64,000 nucleotides of DNA, from the NCBI GenBank assembly GCA_014529385.2, contig CM043970.1, positions 60,827,523-60,891,522 of the forward strand, read 5' to 3'. Below the pieces are notes generated by a model. It made no database searches and had not been told where the DNA came from. It saw only the letters and a list, made by a program, of their open reading frames with translations. Position numbers and translations under genes: made by a program. The stretch is from Adiantum capillus-veneris (taxonomy: Eukaryota > Streptophyta > Polypodiopsida > Polypodiales > Pteridaceae). Positions 44,514 through 54,300 of this stretch are shown piece after piece (position 1 is the stretch's first letter; each line of letters begins with the position of its first letter).

Positions 44514-44560
<47 letters not shown>
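44514..44560. repeat. (CT)n microsatellite
   Basis: About 23 CT dinucleotides inside the first LTR-like copy. The second copy has (TG)n at the equivalent place (46,921-46,939). Confidence 0.93.
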
Positions 44561-44565
<5 letters not shown>

Positions 44566-44704
44566 AGCTAGTTCTTGTCTTCATTGCATTTTTTGTTGCC
44601 ACCTTTGACGATGACATAACTCTAACATCAACCGGCCTTCTACGACTTGCTTCCTTGACTGACTCCATTTGAGCCTTACTTCAATAGAAAGCCTATTGTC
44701 TCTC

Positions 44705-44893
44705 ATTTTCCAATTTTTGGGAGCAATGTTTGTGTCCATGTTCCGCACAAGCAACGAGGAAAGTTTGATTCCAAGTCCGACCGAATGATTTTTGTCAAAT
44801 ACAATATCTTTTCAAGGGATATAGTCTTTATGATCTAGAGAGAAAGGAGATTGTGGTGAGACAAGATGCAGTCTTCGATGAGCATATTCTCTA
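44705..44893 (+). pseudogene. copia integrase-to-RT linker fragment
   Basis: In shifting frames the plus strand reads VCVHVPHKQRGKFDSKSDR, then GYSLYDLERKEIVVRQDAV and FDEH. This is the family pattern between copia integrase and reverse transcriptase (VHVP-xxxRxKLDxKS ... GYxLYxxxxxxIxxxRDVxFDE). A short frameshifted relic. Confidence 0.6.
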
Positions 44894-45960
44894 AAGCAGG
44901 CTTCCGCTCTCAAGTCTTCCACACTATCCCCAGACCTTCCTCTTCTTGGAGATCCATATGATGATTTCTCTCTACAATTGATGAACCTTTTTCTCCGTCA
45001 CATGCCTCATGCTCCAAAAATGATGCACTATCTCTCTGATGATGCAATAGATGATGGTTCTCACCATGGTGTAGATGATGAAGAGAAGATTATGAAAGCT
45101 CCGAAGTTTGGGACAAGGTTTTATATATTTAACGTACTATCCATACTATACTAAACAGTTTACAAAACAAGATTTGCACGTACACATCGATCTACATGTG
45201 ACCATTTTGTGTTTACAGAAAATTTGAAAAAACACATATTTGTGCATGGGCAATTTGGCCCTTTGAATTTTTTTGGCATACGTGGATGTCCAACCTTGAG
45301 TTTTCAAAACTTTTTCTCTTACAGTTGAATGTCACAAAGAAATCTTTCAATGAAAAGTGCTCAAACTTCTTACATTTATACATTTTGAATCGTACTATAC
45401 CAAACAGCTCTACTAAGTTGGATGTTTCTTTTTTTGGTAGGCACTATGACGAGCCTTTTAGACGTGACGGAATGTAATTTTCATTTTGAGTTTTTACTAT
45501 TGGTGTGATATTGGTAGCTCTCATTTGTAGACAAGGCGATAGGTGTCTAATGTGTTGTGCAATAGTAAGGCTTTTGGGATCTACTTGAATTGTCTGATGC
45601 TCTAAAAGTACCGTCTCTAAATGTCTTTTGAAATTGTCTCAAAATGCCCAATATGGTTAGGTTTTTTCCCAATGGTATGTATTTTTGCATGCATCACATT
45701 TTCCCCCCAAAATGGAGCAACGTATAGAATGTACGGAGCTGTACAGTACACATCATACACATCAATCTTGGTTTGGAGGCAATTCAAGCATGTTACCAAA
45801 GTGGTTGTTGAAACCATTGCAAGATTCTTATACTTCAAACTTTCTACCAAATTGGCGTGGTGTGTATATGATAGCCTTGACAAGTGCAAAATGTTGAGAC
45901 AAAGAACCTTTACTACAAGTGAACTATGCCTTGATGTCCTCCGAGACAAAGAATAGAGTA
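44894..45960. other. No recognised coding; probably decayed copia interior
   Basis: A plus-strand stretch to about 45,120 is acidic and could continue the copia linker. The rest, including open frames near 45,620-45,960 on both strands, shows no known motif. Confidence 0.3.
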
Positions 45961-46220
45961 ACAGTTGATGAGACCCTTTCACAACAAAACTGGAAAGAAG
46001 TCATGTCATCAAGAGGAAAAGCACATGGGTCCGCGACCACCAAAGCGGAAGGCCACTGGTGTCAAAAGGATCTACTAGATGAAGGACAAATCAAATGGGT
46101 CATTGGATAAGCACAAGACACACCTCGTTGCCAAGGGCTTTTCTCAAAGATCGGGTGGCACCTATGACGAAACCTTTGGAGAGACAGTGCCCCCTTTGAC
46201 CTGCATGTTAGAGTCAATAT
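45961..46220 (+). pseudogene. copia reverse-transcriptase N-terminal fragment
   Basis: VDETLSQQNWKEVMSS followed, after frame changes, by KDKSNGSLDKHKTHLVAKG and FSQRSGGTYDETFGETV. These match the copia RT start (xxWKxAMxxE ... DGSIDRYKARLVAKGFSQ ... YDETFAPV). The catalytic YVDD part is absent. Confidence 0.65.
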
Positions 46221-46939
46221 CCTGTATGGACACTACATCAGTGTGACATGAAACATTTCGGGGTTTCGTGCATTTTGGGGTTTCAAGGTTTTTGAAACGT
46301 TTTGTTTCGAAGTTCAAAGAAAGCGAAACATATGTTTTGTTTTACATGTATGCACCTATAATTATTTATTGAATATACACACAAATTCACTTGTCAAGAC
46401 ATGTGAAATACCAAAATCTAGATGTGAGACTTGATCCACACTTGAACAAGGTAAGAGCGGAAATTAAAATACCAAGCTTAAAAAATTCCCAAATGGATGG
46501 TTTGAGATCAACTAGTCAAAGCGGGCCACCAAAAAAAATCAACTCGTTTCGCCGAAAGGTTTTGGACGCTTTACTGTTTTGGGGTTTTGGAGGGCCGAAA
46601 CGCGTTTTAATGTCACACTCATTGCACTACGTCCACCGTGAAGACCACCTCCATGCCGAACTTGCACACTTCACAACCATAGCACCATCAAACCATTATC
46701 TTCGAAAGATGTTCATGATGTAAATGCTAGAGTTTTGGCATCTTGAGTGAACTTCCCAATGTGATCCCAATATTTATTATGGTTGCTAGGTATTTATTTT
46801 ACTTATTTGTCAAAGTCTGGGTAGGGCAATGCTCTTAAGGTTGGTATATATGCAACCCCTTGCCTCCACTATATTGCACATTCAGTTATTCATTGCCGAG
46901 GTTGATTGGTTTAGGAGACTCTGTGTGTGTGTGTGTGTG

Positions 46940-48200
46940 GGCCGAGGTTTTCTTTGGGGAGAGCAACAGAGACTAGACTGACTAGAGCTTATGCGGCCTT
47001 GGCAAGCTTGGAGAGGATGTGTTCACAGATTCAGTTCCAAGAACCTCGGACAAAGTTATGGCTCTTTGATACTTTAGTAGTCTCAGCTATGTTGTATGCG
47101 GTGCAGATATGGGGACCTTCTATAGGCCAAGATGGTTGGAGACGTATGGAGAGGTCTTGGTATCTATGATCTCTCGATTGATCAGAGCCAAGGCCTCCGT
47201 ACCCCACACTATCATTCGAGCAGAGCTAGCTGCCCCTCCTATGGAGATTGAGGTGTTTACCAGATCAGTCTCCTTTGTGCACAGCTTGTGGGATACTATT
47301 AGATTCAGATATGCTAGACTGGCCCTTGAGTCTTCCAAACAATTAGCTCTTCAGGGGGACACTTCATGCTGGTATGCACAGATGGCATCATATTTTCAAA
47401 TGCATGGCTTCACCATGGACATGTTGCCCCCTTTCCAGTACTCTCTTCAAACACCCTCAATGTCTCTTACACGGGTGGACTAGACTCATTCGTCAGGACC
47501 TGATCCAACTGGATACCAGGAGGACATGGATAGAGCTGTTACAGGAGTTGGGCACGAAGATGGCTTTCTATAGAGAGCATCTTCTCCACCTCCCAGGAGA
47601 TGGGTTTGTGATTCGACCCAGCTACATGGATACACATATGTCTCATGGTTTGCGGTGTGCCATTGGTCAGATACGCACATCCTCACATCAGCTAGATTGA
47701 GACTCGTAGATTCAAAGGGATACCAGTAGACAACAGGATTTGCCGCTTATGCCAGCTAGAGCCAGAGACCAAGCTACATTACATATGTCATTGCACAGTG
47801 TACTATGAGATTCGGGGCCGTTTCCACTGCTTATTCAAAGAGGGTTTCGGTCCTTTCTCTAGGGTCATGAGTTATGAGGATCAGAGATGTCTTCGGCTAT
47901 ATCTACTTGAGTTACGCAAATATAGAGACACTTTACTGGGGAGAGCTAGAGAAAGACAGTCCCAAAGACCGATTACAGATTTCTTTTCACTAGATATGGG
48001 ACAGCCAGAGGAGCAGCCATCACTGCAGAGCTCGGCCCACACTCATTCGACCACTACCGGCACTCTCATCGACCGAGCATTGGAGCTACAAAAATCCAGA
48101 CGGCCACGATTGAGGAGAGGGGCTACACAGCATCGATGGAGACTACAGCAGAGGATTCGAGCCATACTCTCTCGATATCCAGAGTGCAGATGAGGATGGA
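46940..48200 (+). pseudogene. LINE copy 2: 3' ORF2 part only
   Basis: Begins abruptly after a (TG)n run with GPRFSLGRATETRL, continues TRAYAALASLERMCSQIQFQ, KLWLFDTLVVSAMLYAVQIWG, HTIIRAELAAPPMEIE, MASYFQMHGFTMDML, then HLPGDGFVIRPSYMDTHMSHG, IGQIRTSSHQL and CRLCQLEPETKLHYVCHC, the Zn-binding CxxC...HxxxC end of plant LINE ORF2. The tail has QRPITDFFSLDMGQPEEQ. Several frameshifts. A 5'-truncated copy of the family at 28 kb. Confidence 0.82.
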
Positions 48201-48211
48201 TTTTAGTAGTA

Positions 48212-48986
48212 GTAAGTGAATGTAATAGAATGTGCGATGCAAAAAAAGGATGCACTTGCTGCGTTTGAATCCTGGAAATCAAAATGGAAGCACGCATGAA
48301 TGAAAAGGATGCATTGATTGAAGCACTTAAGGGAGACCTCGCAGCTTGCAAAAATATCACCGCAAAGAAAGGAGAAAACCAACCCTCAATGATAAAGGAG
48401 CTCGAAAGCATTAAGGAGTAGGTGAAAACTCTACGGGAAGAGGAAGAGCAGAAGTCATGAACAACCTCTTCATGGACGGAGCACCTTTTCAAAATACAAG
48501 AGAAGGTTGATAAAGACGAAAAGTGGATGGAGGACACAAAGAAAGAAAAAGATAAGATGTCTGAAGCCACACCAACATCCACTATCATCAACATGACAAT
48601 TGAGGAGGAGCAAAAGAGAAAGACTAGATCCCTCCATGTGCGTGTTACAAGTCTCAAAGACACTGGAAAAGCAGAAGAAAAAGTGTAAGAGCTCTTGGAG
48701 CGCATGGGTATTTTTGAACCCACACACAAGTGCTTGGAGAGTTGGCAAAAAGGGAAGTGATGAGAAAGGAAGGCCCAATGAAAGAGCACTCATTATATGT
48801 TTCCCTACGCTGGAAGCTAGGAAGAAATTCCTGAAGAAGAGACTGACCCTCAAGCAAACTAGGATATTTTAGGGTGATGACCTCACTCTAGCACAGGTAG
48901 CACACATGCAAGAGTTGATGCCAAAGATCAAGGGGACGAAGCAGAAAGGGAAAATTGCTTTCTATACGGGAGGAAGAATAGTGATG
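48212..48986 (+). pseudogene. LINE copy 3: ORF1 part, left of solo LTR F
   Basis: Matches LINE copy 1 from about 28,341 to 29,108. Coiled-coil and RRM-like pieces in shifting frames: RSLHVRVTSLKDTGKAEE, TSAWRVGKKGSDEKGRP, ALIICFPTLEARKKFLKK. It is cut at 48,986, inside GGRIVM, by the solo LTR of family F, and resumes at 58,483. Confidence 0.72.
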
Positions 48987-49341
48987 TGTAGCAGGGCTAC
49001 ACTGTCACGGGCACGGGACAAACAATTAGTTACAATTGGGCTGGAGTCCACACTGGACGTACTTTTGTTTAGGTAGTGACCTGTGGTGGCAGGGATATGG
49101 GTAGTGGTCTAGTGGAAATCGTGGCCAGATCACCACCACCACCACAATTTTGAGATAGACTTAGCTGGACTGGATATTTTGTGAGCTGTTGGTGGCTCTT
49201 TATGGTTGTATATATCCGTAGTTGTTTTGAGTCATTATTATCATCATCTACTTTATATGGTCGAGCGTCTTGAGTCTAGCATCTCAAGTTCAAGCACAAC
49301 ACGTTTGCACCATCCCTACACATTTGAGCCTCGACACCCCC

Positions 49342-49346
49342 ATTGC
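49342..49346. repeat. Target-site duplication of the chromovirus (left), ATTGC
   Basis: ATTGC immediately precedes the LTR start TGTCATAATA and recurs at 58,249-58,253 after the right LTR. Confidence 0.93.
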
Positions 49347-50935
49347 TGTCATAATAATCAATATCTAATTCTCCTAAATGATTTTCTCATATTAAACTGA
49401 TCATTTAATGTGGGGAAGTGCCAAGGGAGAAAAAGCTAGAATATTGGTTAAGCTAGCAGACTGGCCACAGTAGGGATCCAAAGGAGGGAAAATAGGGATC
49501 CAAAGGGGGGGCCATCTGCAAAAGAGCCATGTGAAACAATGGGCCAAAAAGACCCTAAGGTTCAGCCCATTAAGACTTCCAAAATGCTAAGGTTCCAAAA
49601 TTCAAAGGTTGTGTCCAAAGGTCAACCCTAGGGAAAATTGGATGCTTAGTGTGTGCCCTAAAAGTCTTTTCACATCCCTACATGGGAGGGGGCGAGCCCC
49701 AAAGGTAGGGGATGAGAGAGAAAGCCACACACACACACACAGGCTCCCTTTACACAAAGGGAATGAGGGACACATGTCAGCTCCCTAGGCCAGATGCCCA
49801 CAAGGTGTGCCCAATTCCTATTGGAAGACCCTTGAAGTGGACCAATGAGAATTAAGCTAGAGTAAATGTAGTTTAATTAATTTAAAAACATTTAATAAAA
49901 GAAACCAATGAGAATTAAGTCTCCTAGAAGACTATTGGGCAGTCTCCCAAAGGGTCCAATGAGCATTCAGAAGCCTCATGGCTTGCCTGATTTCTATTGG
50001 CCAGGAGACAAAGGGGTCCAATGAGAGTTTTGTTTAATTATTTAATTACCTAAAGCTCTCACAAAAGGGGAAAGGGGGACACATGTCAGAAGGCTATCAC
50101 TTATGCTGCTTAATTCCTATTGGTTTGACCTGGGGAGGTCCAATGAGGCAAAAGCCAGACCTAATTAGCAGCTAGGGCTCGCCCAAGAGAGAGGGAGGGC
50201 TGATTTTTGCTTGGCATTGACACACACACACTCACACTTGACCATGTGTGAAGGAAGAATACTCTATCTCCTCCCAAGCTTTAATGGAGAGCTCATCACC
50301 TACTCCAAGCTTGTGAGATAGAAGCCTACATCAACACTCTCTTGGCATGTGGATGCAAATCCAACCAAGAGCCAAGCTTCAATGCATGCTCATCTTCTCT
50401 ACCAAGCTAATTACTAAGCTAAGCTATGCTAATATGAGTGATAATGTGAGGAGATGTACATCTTTCTCGTAAGATACTCCTTCTTCATCTCAATCTACTC
50501 TCATACCCTGCTAGCTCTCACCATCTTCGAAGGTGTGTGAGGTCTTGGGTCTAAGAACGGGGATAATTCAAGTTGTGTTTGATTTAGTGTTTTGCTTAGT
50601 GTATGAAGCTTCCATCTTCATTGCACTAGCTAGTCTTGAAGGAACACAAAGAATTGTATTGTACAATGTCTCTCTTGATGGGAGAAATTATAATACAAAG
50701 CCTTTTGGAGGGGGCACCGGCTCCATGCAAATCCGGTCCTCAACTGTTGTCAATAGCTTAATTTCTCTCTCTTTTGAAAGTATTGTCGATGCTATCTAAT
50801 TAGGTGTTATGCTTTTTGTTGCTCTCTCCACCAAGCACTCTTGTAATTCTCATTAGGAAGCTATTCTAATGAAATGCCCACTATGTTCATGCTGATTTCC
50901 GCTACACAAAAGTTATTAGGCCATTAAATGTTACA
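49347..50935 (+). repeat. 5' LTR of chromovirus
   Basis: 1,589 bp, TGTCATAATAATC...AAATGTTACA. Contains short (CA)n runs and several copies of a CCAATGAG/CCTATTGG pair (for example 49,798-50,150), which are short inverted motifs that may matter for regulation. Confidence 0.95.
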
Positions 50936-50936
50936 T

Positions 50937-50950
50937 TGGTATCAGAGCAC
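50937..50950 (+). promoter_or_regulatory. Primer-binding site of chromovirus (initiator Met)
   Basis: TGGTATCAGAGCAC one base after the LTR; the first twelve bases are the standard plant initiator-Met site. Confidence 0.93.
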
Positions 50951-51352
50951 AAGGTTTCTCTTTTCTTGCTCAAGAAGGGAGGTCCTCAAGCTAGCTACAA
51001 ATGGTTGGTATTATTAATTGCCTGTGAGTAAGTAGAATAGGGATTTTTCAGCCTTGCAGTGCGCCTGCCTTTGTGCAGTTAACGGGGCATCACCGTCGAG
51101 AGCTATGGTCTTAATAGTGGAGTCCTACGGGGCTTGCCTACGGCTTAACCACTATTGAGCTATTAGAAGCTTGACAGGAGCCGGTGCTGTCTTGGTGTCG
51201 AAAGACCCTCTCTTCTATTCCTTGCAATTAATGGTATTCGAGCCGCGGGTACAGTAGCTTGAGTGCTTTTTCTAAAGGGGTAAAGAGGAGTAGCAACTAG
51301 GGCTTGAAGTGCCAAAGTACACCTAAAAAGTTTACACCTAAAAGTTGTTAGA

Positions 51353-54300
51353 ATGGCTGACAATAGTAAAGAGAGTGAAATTAATGTTGATAACTTTGAT
51401 TTTGCTCATGAGCAAGCTACTAATGATGCTTCAATGCTTGTTAACTATCTTGTTTCTAGGCTTCAACAAGCCATGGGCAATCCATCTCTCCAAAGTGAAG
51501 TGCAACGGCAGCTCCGTGCTCACGGGATTCTCCAAGCTCATCACCATGACGAGAGAACACCTAGGAAGCCTCCTTGTGAGACTACCAAAAGAGGTCTCTC
51601 TCCGATTTGGGAAGAAGAAGAGAATCCATATGAAGGGCTCAAGAATTTACTTCTTGATGATGTATCTCCTTCTCAAAGGAGAACTCAAGAGCCTCCATCG
51701 AAGGAACGAGAAAGAAGCGAGTCTCCCGCCACCTCGGCGGAGATGGCTCCACGAAGACGGCGGGCTAAACGCTCTCCATCACCACCAAAGCGGAGAAGAC
51801 CATCACACTCTTCTCCACGCCATAATTCAAAGAGGGATGATAAAAAACAAGAGAAGAAAAAGGCGAGAAAGAGGACACCCTCTTCTCCATCTTCTTCATC
51901 CTCTTCCTCTTATGAAAGCTATGGTGAAGACGACAAAGATCAAGACAAGAAAAAGGCGAGAAAGAGGTCACCCTCTTCTCCACCTTCTTCAAATTCTTCG
52001 CCTTCTGAAGAAAGTGATGGTGCAACTTTTGAACCATCAAAAAGAAGAGGCCATAGGAAATCCTATGCCGCATGGAAGAGGTCGTCCAAGCTGAAGAAAT
52101 TCAAAGAGGGAGGGAAGAGCATCTCTTTCCTTACCTATGATGGCACCTTCGGTGCTACAGACAAAGTTTTGGCCTTTATCCAGCAATTCGATGCGGCGTT
52201 TGGAGATGAGGGCTTCACGGAGTCCTCTAAGCTACGCCATGTAGCTATGCACTTTCAAAAGTCCACCAGACAATGGTGGTCTAGCCTACGAGCCAACGGT
52301 GAAGCTCCACGAACATGGAAGGCTTTAAGAGCTTCCATTATGAAGCAGTTTTTGGCCACCGATGCCAAAGACAAAGTACTCACCGAATGGCGAAGCTTAA
52401 AGCTCTCTCCCAATGAATCCATCCACAAATATGTAGACAAGTTTTGGGACCTACAACTCAAAGCCACTGTCTTCAAAAAGTTGGATTTTGGAGAGCAAAA
52501 GCAACAATTTTGTGCGGGCTTAACCGAAGAAATGGCGGAGTATGTCAACTCCCAAAGGCCACGTACCATATCGGCGGTAATACACCATACTATGGTGGCC
52601 TCGCGAATCAATTTCCAAACGGGGGGTAAAAGAAATAATAAGCCCCCGGAAAACAAGGGTTCCAATGAGCCTAAGGGGAAGGACAATGTCCAAAAGTCTC
52701 CTAAGGGCAATTCCAACAAAGCTAAAGAGAAGGGAGTTTACAAAGGAAAGAATAAACTCTCTCCTGAAGAGCTTGAGCGTTATCGTAAGGATAACCGGTG
52801 TTTCAAGTGCGGCGAACAAGGGCATGCGTACCGCGCTTGTCCCCAAAAGAACAACCGCCAAGATCCTCCTAGAGCTTCTTTGGTTGAAATCCAAGAGGAG
52901 GAGATTCACCAAACTCACCACAAAGGATCTCCTCTATGCCATGCTTGGGGAAAGGTAAGAGAACATGATGCTTTTATTCTCTTTGACCCTGGTTCTACTC
53001 ACAATTTCATATCTATGGAGTTAGCCACCAAGCTAGGCATACAATCCTACGAGATGGGAGATATCCTACCCGCAGACAGTGCCTTCAAGGGGCAAGAAGC
53101 TTCAGTCACTCCCTTAATCGGGAAATTGAGGCTTCATGTCCAAGGCTATGTGGACAAAGAGGACTTCTTTATCTCTCCTCTCAAGCATGAGGATGTAATC
53201 CTAGGGGCACCATGGTTTGACCGCCTGGCTGCCGATGTTAAATTTCCTGAAAGGAGAATCTCCTTTAAGTTTAGGGAAAAGGACATGTATATAGATGCTA
53301 AGGAGATGGGTAACACCATCCCCATTGTACATACACCAGCCTTCAACAAGTCAATAAAGAGCTCTATTTCCGTGTACATGATTTTTGTTAAAGATTCTCA
53401 AAATGAACCTAATGCTTTAGCAAAAGAAAATAAAAGCAACCAAAAGGAATTAGAGTTATCCAATTTTCTCAAGGGGTTTCAAGATGTTTTTATTGACGAC
53501 ATCCCTTGTGAGCTACCTCCTAAACGAGGTAATGACGACCATGCAATTGAACTTCTTCCAGGAAGTTCACCGCCTAACAAACCTCCTTATAGAGTTTCTC
53601 AAGCTCAACAAGAGGAGATTATGCGGCAAGTGCATGAGTTAGTTGAGAAGGGCATGGTTAGGCCTAGCTCATCTCCATTTTGCTCACCTGTGCTATTAGT
53701 GCAAAAGAAAGACGGCACATATCGTATGTGTGTCGACTATAGAGCACTAAATAGGATCACTATCAAGAATAGGTTTCCCGTTCCACGGGTAGAAGACCTA
53801 TTTGATAAGCTACAAGGATCGACCTACTTCAGTAGGATTGACCTAAAAAGTGACTATCATCAAATAAGGATAGTTGATCAAGACATTGTAAAGACCGCAT
53901 TTCGTACTACATTTGGTCTTTACGAATACATTGTCATGCCTTTTGGCTTGACTAATGCACCAGCCACATTCAACCGCTTGATGGAGAAGCTGTTCAGGCC
54001 TCATCGAACCTTCACTGGAGTGTTCTTTGATGATATTATCATCTACTCTAATTCATTGGAGGAACACAAGCAACACCTCCAGGTAATATTTCAAGTTTTA
54101 AGAGAGAATAAACTTTATGTTAATCGAAAGAAAAGTGAATTTTTCTTGCAAGAGATTCAATATTTAGGTCACATTATCTCTCAAGATGGAATCCAAATGG
54201 ATCCATCCAAGTTAGAGGTAATAAAAGGATGGCCTAAACCAAGGAATCTTCATGAACTAAGAAGCTTTATAGGTATGTGTGCATACTATAGACGCTTCAT

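Larger units (their letters stand above)
44326..46921 (+). mobile_element. Ruins of a Ty1/copia element with LTR-like repeats
   Basis: Two similar segments, 44,326-44,520 and 46,719-46,921, start TGTTAAAATTATGGCATCTC / TGTAAATGCTAGAG-TTTTGGCATC and share AATATTTATT, ACTTATTTGTCAAAGTCTG and a TATATAAGC/TATATATGC box. Between them are copia coding scraps on the plus strand. Sequence decay is heavy and no ends with target duplication could be matched. Confidence 0.55.

Noticed and set aside
50533-50799. 88-codon ORF in the chromovirus LTR, repeated at 57,845-58,111
   Set aside because: It lies wholly within the LTR and is duplicated only because the LTR is. No domain or codon signal supports a gene.
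50937-50950. tRNA gene fragment
   Set aside because: Only the 12-14 bases complementary to a tRNA 3' end are present, placed directly after an LTR. This is a primer-binding site; the same applies to 5,629, 60,634, 42,236, 26,628 and 38,306.
51345-52094. 249-codon ORF overlapping the start of chromovirus Gag-Pol in another frame
   Set aside because: Shadow of the Arg/Ser-rich Gag N-terminus; the Gag-Pol frame has recognisable domains and this one has none.
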